Origin: Gammaproteobacteria bacterium
GTDB taxonomy: Bacteria > Pseudomonadota > Gammaproteobacteria > Eutrophobiales > Eutrophobiaceae
DNA: 64,000 nucleotides
NCBI GenBank assembly: GCA_012103475.1
Contig: WLWS01000005.1
Location: forward strand, 129,001-193,000
Direction of reading: 5' to 3'
This document shows, piece after piece, positions 56,065 to 64,000 of the stretch. Made by a program: the position numbers and the translations under genes. Position 1 is the stretch's first letter. Each line of letters opens with the position of its first letter. The notes beneath the pieces are model-generated. The model was not told the DNA's origin, did not search any database, and saw only the letters and a program-made list of their open reading frames with translations.

Positions 56065-56637
56065 ATGAATAACATGCCTGTATTGTTTCGACTTTTAATA
56101 GCGCTAACGCTACTCATGCTCAATTCGGCCTGTGAAAAAGACGTGCCCGAGCAAACAGTAGTCCCTGACACAATAACCGAAGCAGAAAACGAAGTTCAGG
56201 TAAGTAAGGCCATCGCCCCATCCGACTCGACAGAAATTGAACAGGTCACTGATAATAATGCCCAGTTCAATATCGGCAATACACAGTATCTTTTCAATCT
56301 CTCGGATCATACACCCGAAGACCTTGAAGCACTGTTACAACGGGCAGAGGAAATTCGTGACACTCAGGCTGATGGATATGACGAACTTGAAATTGTCATG
56401 GTACTGCATGGCCCTGATATCAATATTTTCAGACAGGAGAATTATGCCAAGCATAAAGCTCTGGTTGACCTCGCCGCAAAGTTAGATGCCTTCGATATTA
56501 TCGATATGAAAATATGTGAGACGACTATGTCAAACATGGGTGTAGAGCGTAGTGAAGTTCCCGCCTTTATCGAATCGGTGCCTTACGCACCGGACGAAAT
56601 CAGAAGACTGGGCAATGAAGGCTACATCAATCTCTAG
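56065..56637 (+). CDS. DsrE-family lipoprotein
   Basis: Protein of 190 residues with a lipoprotein signal ending MLNSAC (acylated Cys about residue 23), then a low-complexity acidic linker (about 30-75). A DsrE/F-like domain follows (about 80-190) with IVMVLHGPDINIF, KALVDLAAKLDAFDIIDMKICETTM and a C-terminal PYAPDEIRRLGNEGYINL. The single Cys in KICETTM corresponds to the usual DsrE-like cysteine position. Similar periplasmic DsrE proteins are found near sulfur or redox genes, but none is here. Its stop and the stop of convergent thiL share a CTAG palindrome, so the genes overlap by 4 bases. Confidence 0.82.
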   Translation: MNNMPVLFRLLIALTLLMLNSACEKDVPEQTVVPDTITEAENEVQVSKAIAPSDSTEIEQVTDNNAQFNIGNTQYLFNLSDHTPEDLEALLQRAEEIRDTQADGYDELEIVMVLHGPDINIFRQENYAKHKALVDLAAKLDAFDIIDMKICETTMSNMGVERSEVPAFIESVPYAPDEIRRLGNEGYINL

Positions 56638-57593
56638 AAATGCTGATAACCTTCGAGTTGCAATTCAACTTTTTCACCTTTTTCATCCAGCCAGACTATT
56701 CCACTAGAGTCGGTAATTTTGCCGATGCAGGTGACCGGGTAATCTAGCTCTTCTAATTGTCGTTGCATTTCCGCTTCACTTGCCTGAGTCAAGGTGAAAC
56801 AGAGTTCGTAGTCATCCCCGGCTGCCAGTGCAATGGACCACCGCTGTTGTTTATCCAATTCCATCAATTCCGGGCAAAAAGGAATCTTGTCCAGTTCTAC
56901 TTCGGCACCCAATTCACTCGCCTTTAACAAGTGCCCAAGATCAGATACCAGTCCATCTGAAATATCGATGGCGGCGTGAGCGAAATGATTAAGTTGTTTT
57001 CCAAGCTCCACTCGTGGTTCAGGTCTATGCAGACGCTGTGTGCAGGATTCTGATACATATTGTCTGAGACTCTTATCAAGTGTGGCCTGATAAGCCAGCC
57101 CGGCAGAACCCAGAGAACCACTGACATAAATAAGATCGCCCGCCTGTGCTTTATTTCGACGAATACTCTGACCTCTGGAAACCGTACCCATGATCTGAAT
57201 CGTAACCGCCAGAGGTCCCTGTGTCGTATCACCACCAACCAGACTTACCTTATAGCGCTCGGCTATCTCTGAAAATCCCTTTGCAAAAGCCTGCAGCCAG
57301 TCGTGACCCGCTTCCGGCATAGTCAGAGCCAGGGTCGCCCAGCGCGCGGTACCACCCATCGCGGCAATATCACTGATATTCACCGCAAGAGATTTATAGG
57401 CAATATCAGCCGGGTCAGTATCCGCCATAAAATGAACATCACTGATAAGTGTATCAACAGAAGTGAGTAGAAAGTGCTCCGCTGAAATATCCAGCACGGC
57501 AGCGTCATCGCCAATACCGCAGATGACCGTTTTGTCAGACGAATTCAAGCCGGAAAAATAACGATCAATCAGATCGAATTCAGAAGAAGACAT
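56634..57593 (-). CDS. thiL: thiamine-phosphate kinase
   Basis: Phosphorylates thiamine monophosphate to the active diphosphate. The 319-residue length is typical. Motifs: GIGDDAAVLD (about 25-34), SVDTLISDVHF, AVNISDIAAMGG, SLVGGDTTQGP, HAAIDISDGLVSDLGH and AAGDDYELCFT. These are the metal and nucleotide loops of the AIR-synthase-like fold. It is the last gene of the rib-nusB operon. pgpA, commonly next, is absent here. Confidence 0.96.
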   Translation of the reverse strand: MSSSEFDLIDRYFSGLNSSDKTVICGIGDDAAVLDISAEHFLLTSVDTLISDVHFMADTDPADIAYKSLAVNISDIAAMGGTARWATLALTMPEAGHDWLQAFAKGFSEIAERYKVSLVGGDTTQGPLAVTIQIMGTVSRGQSIRRNKAQAGDLIYVSGSLGSAGLAYQATLDKSLRQYVSESCTQRLHRPEPRVELGKQLNHFAHAAIDISDGLVSDLGHLLKASELGAEVELDKIPFCPELMELDKQQRWSIALAAGDDYELCFTLTQASEAEMQRQLEELDYPVTCIGKITDSSGIVWLDEKGEKVELQLEGYQHF

Positions 57594-57596
57594 AGT

Positions 57597-58058
57597 TCAG
57601 GAGGCTTTGTTAGCGAGTTCGACTGCTCTGATCCGGCGCGCAGCCTTATCAAGAATACCGTTAACATATTTATGTGATTGCTCGGCACCGAACATTTTGG
57701 CCAATTCAATTGCTTCATTGAGAACCACACGCCAGGGAATTTCCAGCTGATTTTTTAACTCATATACACCGAGGCAGAGAATCGATTTTTCAACGGTGTC
57801 CAGTTCAGCGAAGGGTCGATCAAGCAGCTCTTGTAATTCAGCTTCAATATCATCCTTCTGAACTTCAATACCTTTTAAAATTTCACGAAAGTAATCAATA
57901 TCTGCCCGATTGAGTTCAGTTCTGTCCAGCTCAAACTCACGAATAACGGTACGCATATCGTTTCCAGACATGTTCCATTGGTAAAGCGCCTGTACGACTG
58001 AACGCCGGGCTCTTACACGTGCGCTGACTGAAGTCCGCTTTTTACCATCTTTGCTCAT
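57597..58058 (-). CDS. nusB: transcription antitermination factor NusB
   Basis: RNA-binding protein of 153 residues that, with NusE, supports antitermination of rRNA operons. The Arg-rich start RARRSVVQALYQWNMSG (about 16-32) is the boxA-binding region. DYFREILKG, DTVEKSILCLGVYELK, PWRVVLNEAIELAKMFGAEQSHKYVNGILD complete the family. The ATG overlaps the ribH stop by 4 bases (ATGA), the usual coupling of these genes. Confidence 0.97.
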   Translation of the reverse strand: MSKDGKKRTSVSARVRARRSVVQALYQWNMSGNDMRTVIREFELDRTELNRADIDYFREILKGIEVQKDDIEAELQELLDRPFAELDTVEKSILCLGVYELKNQLEIPWRVVLNEAIELAKMFGAEQSHKYVNGILDKAARRIRAVELANKAS

Positions 58059-58531
58059 CCACTGATTTGTCCCAGTACACTGATCATTTCCAGCGCCGTC
58101 GTTGCCGCTTCACTGCCTTTATTGCTTTCTTCAGCACCCGATCTATCCATTGCCTGTTCGACGTTATCCACTGTCAACACACCAAATACCACTGGCAATC
58201 CGCTATCAATTGCAATACTACCAATGCCGCGTGTGCATTCCTCTGCAATAATATCGAAGTGCGGTGTCTCTCCTCTTATGATTGCGCCGAGCGTAATTAT
58301 CGCATCAGATTCAGTTTTGTCCGCAAGCGCCTTAACCGCAACCGGTATCTCGAAAGCACCGGGCACCGTCACCAGAGTGATATTCTTATCTTCAATTCCG
58401 CCAGCCTTGAGAGTAGTCAGACACCCTTCTAGCAGGCGATCGACAATAAAATTATTGTAACGACTGGCGACTATCGCCACCCGGTTACCTGTAACAAGAC
58501 TCTTTGCTTCTATTTTATTTATAGCTGTCAT
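58055..58531 (-). CDS. ribH: 6,7-dimethyl-8-ribityllumazine synthase
   Basis: Penultimate riboflavin enzyme; 158 residues, normal length. VAIVASRYNNFIVDRLLEGC, VPGAFEIPVAVKAL, LGAIIRGETPHFDII (with the catalytic His in PHFD) and PVVFGVLTVDNVEQA with G-S-E-A-A are all present. It lies between ribB (3 bases upstream) and nusB (overlapping). Confidence 0.97.
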   Translation of the reverse strand: MTAINKIEAKSLVTGNRVAIVASRYNNFIVDRLLEGCLTTLKAGGIEDKNITLVTVPGAFEIPVAVKALADKTESDAIITLGAIIRGETPHFDIIAEECTRGIGSIAIDSGLPVVFGVLTVDNVEQAMDRSGAEESNKGSEAATTALEMISVLGQISG

Positions 58532-58534
58532 CTT

Positions 58535-59638
58535 TTACTCTGATACGTACTCAACCACTTCAAGTCCGAAACCGGGAAGACCATGCAGTCGTTTCGGAGA
58601 ACTCATTACTTTCATTTTGACGACGCCGAGATCAGACAGAATTTGCGCGCCAAGCCCCAGCGTACGAATGTGTTTTTCATCTTTTTCCGGCTTGATTGTA
58701 TCGTCTTTAGCGGCTCTACCCATAGAATCTATCTGGTTTAACAGAGCTTCGGGTTCAAATTGATTACAAAGAACAACAACAACTCCACTGCCTTCATTAC
58801 TGATACGCTTGAGAATGTTATGAATTGGCCAGTGATGGCTAATCGCGCCGGTTAAATCGTAAATCGGATTTTCAACATGCACGCGAACCAGAATGGGAAC
58901 ATCAGGACTGACATCACCTTTCACGATTGCCATATGAATATCGCCCTTAACGCTATCCCTGAAGGCAAACAATTTAAACTCGCCATGTTCCGTGTTAATC
59001 ACAGTCTCAGAAACACGCTCAACACTTCTTTCGCTTTCAATTCTGTATTTGATTAAATCAGCAATGGTACCAATTTTAATATTATGTTCTTTTGCCAGTA
59101 CTTCAAGATCAGGCCGGCGAGCCATGCTACCGTCTTCATTAAGAATCTCGACAATAACCGATGCCGGCTGCATGCCGGCCAGTCGCGACAAATCACATCC
59201 GGCTTCTGTGTGGCCAGCACGGGCCAGAACACCGCCCGGATGAGCCATAATCGGAAAAACATGACCGGGCTGTACCAAATCAGAGGGCTGAGCATTTTCT
59301 GCAACCGCCTTTTGAATGGTAATTGCACGATCCGCTGCTGAAATTCCTGTGGTCACACCCTCCGCCGCTTCAATAGATACGGTAAAATTTGTTGCCTGAC
59401 TGGAATAGAAATTACCTGCCATTAAAGGTAAATTGAGTTTTCGGCAGTGTTCGCGAGTCAAGGGCAGACAAATTAAACCCCGGCCAAAGCGCGCCATGAA
59501 ATTAATCGCATCGGCGTCAACGCAATCTGCCGCAAGAACGAAGTCGCCTTCGTTTTCACGATCCTCATCATCCATGAGAATGACCATTCGTCCTTCACGG
59601 ATTTCTTCGATTAATTCTTCTGTTGTATTTAACGCCAT
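58535..59638 (-). CDS. ribB: 3,4-dihydroxy-2-butanone-4-phosphate synthase with a degenerate GTP cyclohydrolase II domain
   Basis: Makes the four-carbon riboflavin precursor from ribulose-5-phosphate. Start set at the ATG at 59638 (MALNTTEELIEEI), since the TTG at 59671 adds an unrelated leader. RibB domain about 1-200: MDDEDRENEGDFV (acidic metal loop), FMARFGRGLIC, GHVFPIMAHPGGVLARAGHTEA. The RibA-like domain about 205-365 keeps the fold, but the zinc cysteines of true cyclohydrolase II (pattern C-x2-GD...RCDCG) are gone: the site reads RVHVENPIYDLTGAISHHW. So only the RibB activity is expected, and a functional ribA must lie elsewhere. Such degenerate RibBA forms are known in Gammaproteobacteria. 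Confidence 0.93.
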   Translation of the reverse strand: MALNTTEELIEEIREGRMVILMDDEDRENEGDFVLAADCVDADAINFMARFGRGLICLPLTREHCRKLNLPLMAGNFYSSQATNFTVSIEAAEGVTTGISAADRAITIQKAVAENAQPSDLVQPGHVFPIMAHPGGVLARAGHTEAGCDLSRLAGMQPASVIVEILNEDGSMARRPDLEVLAKEHNIKIGTIADLIKYRIESERSVERVSETVINTEHGEFKLFAFRDSVKGDIHMAIVKGDVSPDVPILVRVHVENPIYDLTGAISHHWPIHNILKRISNEGSGVVVVLCNQFEPEALLNQIDSMGRAAKDDTIKPEKDEKHIRTLGLGAQILSDLGVVKMKVMSSPKRLHGLPGFGLEVVEYVSE

Positions 59639-59776
59639 TTCTTCACTGCCGTCGCTGATTTCTGTGCCCAAAGAGTACCGGCTATCATGTTTGATAGCAA
59701 AGGAGTTTTAGTCTCATTCCTGCCTTATTGAGTAATCGAATTCCGCGTATCGAACCGTTGTAATTTCGGCAAATAT

Positions 59777-60373
59777 TTACGTTTCCCGTCTCTGTAGGCC
59801 TTCCAGATAGCGGGCGATTAGATCCACTTCAAGATTGACACTGCTATCCTTTTCATAGGACGAAAAAATGGTTTCATCCATGGTATGTGGAATGATGTTA
59901 ACGAAGAAAGAATCATCGGAAACATCATTTACAGTCAGGCTGACACCATCAATACAAATAGAGCCCTTTTTGACCAGATAGCGATTCAGTTCTGAAGGTA
60001 TAGCGAATTCATAACGAATAGAACGGCCATCATCATAAAACTCCCTGACGCGGCCTATACCGTCAACATGGCCGGAAACGATATGCCCGCCAAAGCGATC
60101 GCTGACGAGCATGGCTTTTTCAAGATTAACTTCAGGGCCAACACGCGCGTTGCCAAAAGTGGTGACCTGCAAGGTCTCGGTTGATAAATCTGTACTGAAA
60201 CCATCATCATGCAATTCTGTAGCGGTAAGACATGTCCCGTTAACACTGATGCTGTCACCAATGCTGACATCAGCTAATTCCAGTTTGCCTGTCTGAAAAG
60301 TAAAGCGACTGTCATCTCCAATCGCTTCTATCGCGGCTATTTTTCCGCGTGCTTCAATTATTCCTGTAAACAT
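59777..60373 (-). CDS. ribE: riboflavin synthase alpha chain
   Basis: Dismutates two lumazines to riboflavin. The 198-residue protein shows the internal duplication of the family: MFTGIIEARGKI...DSISVNGTCLTAT in the first barrel and HIVSGHVDGIGRV...KGSICIDGVSLTVNDV in the second, with NIIPHTMDETIF at the end. Gap of 138 bases to ribB contains a short hairpin but no FMN riboswitch. Also named ribC in some organisms. Confidence 0.96.
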   Translation of the reverse strand: MFTGIIEARGKIAAIEAIGDDSRFTFQTGKLELADVSIGDSISVNGTCLTATELHDDGFSTDLSTETLQVTTFGNARVGPEVNLEKAMLVSDRFGGHIVSGHVDGIGRVREFYDDGRSIRYEFAIPSELNRYLVKKGSICIDGVSLTVNDVSDDSFFVNIIPHTMDETIFSSYEKDSSVNLEVDLIARYLEGLQRRET

Positions 60374-60385
60374 ACTCTAAATTTT

Positions 60386-61489
60386 CTATCGTTTAACTGT
60401 GTAGGTCATACGTCTGTCAACACCAACCATACGCGAATCACTTATCTCTACCTGCAATTTATCTTTCATCGATGTGATAGCCGGCAAATGGAACAAGCCT
60501 CTAGCCGCATCGCCGAGAATAACCGGCGCCTGATAAAGCACTATTTCATCAATCAGTCCGGCTTCCAGCATGGCACCTGATAAGGTCGCGCCCGCCTCCA
60601 GCAGAACATCATTTACTTCCTCATGCTCAGCCAGAAAATGCAAAACAGCAGAAAGAAAACCTGTCTCTTCCAGCATTATTACTTCTGCTCCGGCAGCTTC
60701 TATTTGCTGTTTTTTCCGGGAATCTTCAGTATTCGTAAAAACAAGAGTTCGTCCTGTTAGAGTTAACATTTTTGCTGAGACCGGCATTCTCAATTTTCGG
60801 TCCAGCACTACCCTGAGCACATCACGCCTACCTGTGTTCTCGTCCCTGACATCCAGACCAGGGTCGTCCAGAAGCACCGTATCAATTCCGGTCATGATGG
60901 CAGCACTGCCGGCACGTAACTTCTGTACGTCTCTTCTCGCCGCGGCACTGGTAATCCACTTACTTTCACCACTTGCCATTGCCGTACGTGCATCCAGACT
61001 CATTGCCATTTTACATCTGACAAAAGGGCGTTTTTGCGTCATCCGCATAATGAAACCCGGATTGAGTTTATGCGCTTCTGCTTCCATCAGACCAGAAGAT
61101 GTCTCAATCCCAGCTTCAGTAAGTTTTGCCAAACCCTCACCCGCCACCAGGGGATTGGGATCCACCATCGCACACACAAGTCTGCTGATCTCCGAACTGA
61201 TCAAGGCCTCGGTACATGGACCAGTATGACCACTGTGATTACAGGGTTCCAGAGTGACATAACAGCTAGCTCCCCTGGCGTTTGCAGAGACAGAGTCGAG
61301 TGCATTAATTTCTGCATGAGCGGAGCCTCGAAACTGATGCCAGCCTTCGCCAAGGATTTCGTTATCACGAACGATAATGCAGCCAACTCGAGGATTCGGC
61401 GCTGTGGTATATTCGCCGCGCGCAGCCAGTTGCAAGGCTCGGCTCATATAAAAATAATCTGCTTCCTGCCAGCTCACAAGCCGAATCAC
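60386..61489 (-). CDS. ribD: riboflavin biosynthesis deaminase/reductase RibD
   Basis: Bifunctional enzyme of up to 367 residues. The N-terminal deaminase domain holds zinc ligands in [10 protein letters not shown] (H-A-E) and [18 protein letters not shown], and the start reads [22 protein letters not shown]. The C-terminal reductase domain (about 150-365) has [17 protein letters not shown] and [24 protein letters not shown]. Start is uncertain. The GTG at 61489 overlaps the nrdR stop by 4 bases (GTGA), supporting coupling. A GTG at 61477 gives an N-terminus closer to E. coli RibD in length. Confidence 0.95.
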   Translation of the reverse strand: MIRLVSWQEADYFYMSRALQLAARGEYTTAPNPRVGCIIVRDNEILGEGWHQFRGSAHAEINALDSVSANARGASCYVTLEPCNHSGHTGPCTEALISSEISRLVCAMVDPNPLVAGEGLAKLTEAGIETSSGLMEAEAHKLNPGFIMRMTQKRPFVRCKMAMSLDARTAMASGESKWITSAAARRDVQKLRAGSAAIMTGIDTVLLDDPGLDVRDENTGRRDVLRVVLDRKLRMPVSAKMLTLTGRTLVFTNTEDSRKKQQIEAAGAEVIMLEETGFLSAVLHFLAEHEEVNDVLLEAGATLSGAMLEAGLIDEIVLYQAPVILGDAARGLFHLPAITSMKDKLQVEISDSRMVGVDRRMTYTVKR

Positions 61490-62004
61490 TCAGTCTTTTC
61501 GTCGCTCTCACCCGGCAACAAGTCGAGTTGGCTTTCTTTCAGTTCAGGTGGTAATTCGTGTTCCAGACGCTCAATTTCTTCGAGAAAAGCACGCACGTCT
61601 TCGAAGCTGTGATAAACCGATGCGAAACGTACATAGGCCACCTGATCCAGTGCCCTTAATTCTTCCATAACCCAGTCACCGACTTTACGGGCTTTCACTT
61701 CCCGATCACCAAGCGCTCTTAATTTATGCTCAATATGAGAAACGGCAAGTTCAACCTGATCCATCTCTACCGGTCTCTTTTCCAGAGCGCGCATGATGCC
61801 CGAACGAAGTTTAGTTTGAGTAAACTGCTCGCGACGCCCGTCAGATTTCACGATGCGCGGGTAATTCAGCTCGGCGGATTCATAAGAGGTAAAACGTTCA
61901 GTACAATCTGTACATTCCCGTCGCCGACGAATCTGATCGCCTTCACCAACCAGTCGCGAGTCGATAACACGAGTATCCATGCAGGAACAAAACGGGCAAC
62001 GCAT
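61486..62004 (-). CDS. nrdR: transcriptional repressor NrdR
   Basis: Nucleotide-sensing repressor of ribonucleotide reductase genes. The N-terminal zinc ribbon is MRCPFC...RRRRECTDC (four Cys, about 3-34). The ATP-cone domain follows from about 49 ([31 protein letters not shown]) and [16 protein letters not shown] is the family end motif. Length 172 is near the usual 150-170, with a short acidic tail. It sits between glyA and ribD, the classical gammaproteobacterial position. Confidence 0.96.
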   Translation of the reverse strand: MRCPFCSCMDTRVIDSRLVGEGDQIRRRRECTDCTERFTSYESAELNYPRIVKSDGRREQFTQTKLRSGIMRALEKRPVEMDQVELAVSHIEHKLRALGDREVKARKVGDWVMEELRALDQVAYVRFASVYHSFEDVRAFLEEIERLEHELPPELKESQLDLLPGESDEKTE

Positions 62005-62047
62005 TTATTTTACCTTTATCGGGAATGTTTGATTGCTAATAATAGCA

Positions 62048-62068
62048 GAAAGGGGGCCGAAGCCCCCT
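62048..62068 (-). terminator. hairpin terminator downstream of glyA
   Basis: On the minus strand AGGGGGC and GCCCCCT pair (7 bp, 62068-62062 with 62057-62051) around a TTCG tetraloop, followed by TTTCTGCTATTATT. The stable UUCG loop and U-rich tail suit termination after glyA, 28 bases past its stop. Confidence 0.78.
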
Positions 62069-62095
62069 CTGTTTCGTGCTATTTAGTGCTTCCTG

Positions 62096-63352
62096 TCACT
62101 GCTCGTACATTGGAAATTGGGCGCACAGGCGACTCACTTCCGTTCTGACTTTATCCAGTACTGACTCATCACCCATGTTATCGATGACCTGACAGATAAG
62201 TTCAGCCACGCGTGTCGCTTCTGCTTCTTTGAAACCGCGGGTGGTAATCGACGGCGTACCGATTCGAATGCCACTGGTGACAAAAGGCGATTGTGGATCG
62301 TTGGGTACCGCATTCTTGTTTACCGTGATATGAGCCCGCCCGAGTGAAGCATCGAGATCTTTACCGGTAATGCCCTTATCAACGAGGTCAATCAGAAACA
62401 GATGATTATCCGTACCACCGGACACAACTTTCACACCATGCCCGAGAAAAGTGCCGGCCATGACACGTGCATTGTCCAGCACCTGTTGCTGATAAGCTTT
62501 GAAGTCATCTTGCATCGCTTCTTTAAAGGCCACCGCCTTTGCCGCGATAACATGCATTAAAGGTCCGCCCTGATAAGCAGGGAATACCATGAAATTGATC
62601 TTTTTCTCAATCTCTTCGTTGGCCTTACCCATAATCAGGCCCGCACGCGGACCGCGTAGAGTTTTGTGCGTAGTAGTGGTGGTCACATCAGCTATTTGCA
62701 CCGGGCTCGGATAGATCCCGGCAGCAACCAGTCCGGCGACATGAGCCATGTCCGATACCATATAGGCACCCACTTTATCGGCGATATCCCGAAAGCGCTG
62801 CCAGTCTATGACTCTCGAATAAGCCGAAAATCCAGTCATTATCAACTTGGGTTTGTGCTCAAGTGCCAGGCGTTCGGCTTCGTCGTAATCGATCTCTCCG
62901 GTTTCAGGATGCAGGCCATATTGAACCGCGTTATAAATACGGCCGGATACGTTGACTGACGCACCATGTGTAAGGTGACCTCCGTCAGCCAGACTCATTC
63001 CCATTACCGTATCGCCGGGATTGACCAGAGCAAGATATACCGCACCATTTGCCTGTGAGCCGGAGTGCGGCTGAACATTGGCAAAATCAGCGCCGAACAA
63101 CTCTTTCGCCCGATCGATTGCCAGTTGCTCCGCGACATCCACGTGCTCACAACCACCATAGTAGCGTTTACCCGGGTAACCTTCGGCGTACTTGTTTGTC
63201 AGCACTGAACCCTGTGCCTCAAGAACTCTGGGACTGGCGTTATTCTCAGATGCAATAAGTTCTATATGGTCTTCCTGCCTCTGCTTTTCCTTCTGCATCG
63301 CGGCCCACAGTTCATCATCAAAGCCCGCAATAGACGTATCTTTACTAAACAT
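62096..63352 (-). CDS. glyA: serine hydroxymethyltransferase
   Basis: PLP enzyme interconverting serine and glycine while loading tetrahydrofolate. Length 418 equals the E. coli size (417). Motifs: [20 protein letters not shown] (about 32-51), [35 protein letters not shown], the PLP-lysine block [17 protein letters not shown] and [14 protein letters not shown]. The ATG at 63352 lies 247 bases from the divergent cyclase gene. No purine, glycine or THF riboswitch consensus could be recognised in that gap. Confidence 0.98.
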   Translation of the reverse strand: MFSKDTSIAGFDDELWAAMQKEKQRQEDHIELIASENNASPRVLEAQGSVLTNKYAEGYPGKRYYGGCEHVDVAEQLAIDRAKELFGADFANVQPHSGSQANGAVYLALVNPGDTVMGMSLADGGHLTHGASVNVSGRIYNAVQYGLHPETGEIDYDEAERLALEHKPKLIMTGFSAYSRVIDWQRFRDIADKVGAYMVSDMAHVAGLVAAGIYPSPVQIADVTTTTTHKTLRGPRAGLIMGKANEEIEKKINFMVFPAYQGGPLMHVIAAKAVAFKEAMQDDFKAYQQQVLDNARVMAGTFLGHGVKVVSGGTDNHLFLIDLVDKGITGKDLDASLGRAHITVNKNAVPNDPQSPFVTSGIRIGTPSITTRGFKEAEATRVAELICQVIDNMGDESVLDKVRTEVSRLCAQFPMYEQ

Positions 63353-63599
63353 TTGAATTTCCTCGTAGAATTTTTCTTGGATTTGGAATTTGCGATGGCG
63401 AAACCCGTGGACAGACCTCTCCTGCTAACCTGAGTGCCAACAACCCGATAACCCTTGCAGAGTAGCAGAATAAAGCCCTTCATGCATAACTCAGCAGAAA
63501 GACAAACTGAAGCTTTTCAGCTATTTGCCGATATAGAAAAGGCTAAGTCGAAATCGACATGTATTCGTAAAATTCAACAAAATTAATCAGATAGTGAAA

Positions 63600-64000
63600 A
63601 TGGCAAGTATCCTACCCCTGGGCAATAACAGTAATCACCTGAAAGAGAGGTTCATGAAAGTGAACCGGATGCGACTGGCCCGCACACATGAATTCCTGAC
63701 GACTGAGCAGGGACATTTGCTCGAACTCCTGCCACTGTTATTCCATATCAATCATCCTGATCTGCCTGGCTTCGCCGGAGATAGCACACCCATAGGGATA
63801 TCGGCGTACTCCCCCAGTTTTTCTGCCCTGAAAGCCTGCAAAGTGCTATTCCCGGCCGTCAAACTTGAACGCAGAGCAAGTCATCAGATGGATATTCAGT
63901 CACTTTTTTGTATGGGTAGCAGCGGCACCATTGCCTACACCAGTAAAAGCGACTTTGATATCTGGCTGGTACATTCTCCGGACTTGTCTAAACAGCAAAT
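63600..64000 (+). CDS. cyaA: class I adenylate cyclase (N-terminal part, runs off the window)
   Basis: Makes cAMP from ATP. The visible 133 residues contain LLELLPLLFHINHPDLPGF and the nucleotidyltransferase signature MGSSGTIAYTSKSDFDIWLVH, in which GS and the D-x-D carry the catalytic metals. Both are diagnostic of the enterobacterial class I cyclase. Start set at the ATG at 63600 (a GTG two codons earlier is also in frame). The ATG at 63654 has a better ribosome binding site (AAGAGAGG) but would remove the RF-x-x-x-N-x-x-R-L segment usual in homologues. A neighbouring role with the CNB-kinase proteins and the CRP-type operator is plausible. Confidence 0.9.
   Translation, partial: MASILPLGNNSNHLKERFMKVNRMRLARTHEFLTTEQGHLLELLPLLFHINHPDLPGFAGDSTPIGISAYSPSFSALKACKVLFPAVKLERRASHQMDIQSLFCMGSSGTIAYTSKSDFDIWLVHSPDLSKQQ

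Noticed and set aside
59639..59776. Possible FMN riboswitch between ribE and ribB
   Set aside because: None of the conserved RFN blocks is present; only a short 7-bp hairpin without a T run.
63353..63480. GGAGAGG and CACTCAGG near the glyA leader, recalling a glycine riboswitch
   Set aside because: The order of the motifs is wrong and the conserved core of the aptamer (GCCGAAGGAGCAA-like) is missing.
63482..63586. 34-codon plus-strand ORF upstream of cyaA
   Set aside because: No clear ribosome binding site and no recognisable pattern; it could be a leader peptide but nothing supports that.
1..64000. CRISPR arrays, insertion sequences, prophage or integrase genes
   Set aside because: No regularly spaced repeats, transposase or integrase motifs were seen; tRNA-Arg has no recognisable att duplication nearby.

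Overview
The window reads as a chromosomal segment from a gammaproteobacterium, probably aquatic or marine. Evidence is the gene order glyA-nrdR-ribD-ribE-ribB-ribH-nusB-thiL, the pair rng-yhdP, nudJ next to mnmA, a B-type aconitase, a class I adenylate cyclase at the right edge, and a proteobacterial dedicated (marine-type) sortase locus at the left edge. Genus cannot be assigned from the sequence alone. Base composition looks moderate and even, and no insertion sequence, prophage or CRISPR array was seen.

Layout. 1-7.65 kb: sortase locus with a divergent two-component system (histidine kinase running off the left edge, response regulator), an OmpA-family protein, one long ORF joining the VIT/vWA sortase target to the sortase itself, and a YyaL-like helical-barrel protein. 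7.7-12.6 kb: MscS channel, a secreted unknown, M50 protease, ttcA, a Rap1a-like protein, DUF924, a small membrane protein, and a cold-shock protein gene with no standard start codon. 12.8-14.1 kb: a typA/bipA gene cut after about 255 residues. It abuts the first codons of an opposing gene that has its own ribosome binding site and a CRP-type promoter, and tRNA-Arg follows. 14.2-21.4 kb: malate synthase G, DUF1285, a PhyH dioxygenase, a frameshifted NCS1 permease, an HD protein and an FAD monooxygenase. 21.4-28.1 kb: a surface glycan or lipid set with deacetylase, two methyltransferases, FemAB-like protein, YbhN-like membrane protein, GT39-like and GT2 glycosyltransferases.

28.1-33.5 kb: a frameshifted NmrA-type reductase, then pgi flanked by two paralogous serine/threonine kinases carrying C-terminal cyclic-nucleotide-binding domains. 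33.6-37.2 kb: a phosphonate operon (nucleotidyltransferase, PEP mutase fused to a second nucleotidyltransferase, phosphonopyruvate decarboxylase). 37.2-43.2 kb: dxs and hopanoid genes hpnH, hpnB and an hpnM-like gene, plus mlaA. 43.5-56.6 kb: rng, yhdP, nudJ, mnmA, acnB, an isochorismatase-type hydrolase with a small partner, class I fumarase and a DsrE-like lipoprotein. 56.6-63.4 kb: the riboflavin/NusB/ThiL operon, nrdR and glyA. The window ends inside a class I adenylate cyclase.

Themes. Cell-envelope functions dominate: sortase system, surface-glycan cluster, hopanoids, MlaA/MlaC-like proteins, YhdP and possible phosphonate headgroups. Cyclic-nucleotide signalling appears three times: the cyclase, two kinase-CNB fusions and a CRP-type operator. 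Two one-base frameshifts, one truncation junction and one missing ATG mean that sequence or assembly errors must be excluded before biology is read into those loci. The most interesting candidate is the sortase fused in frame to its own substrate.
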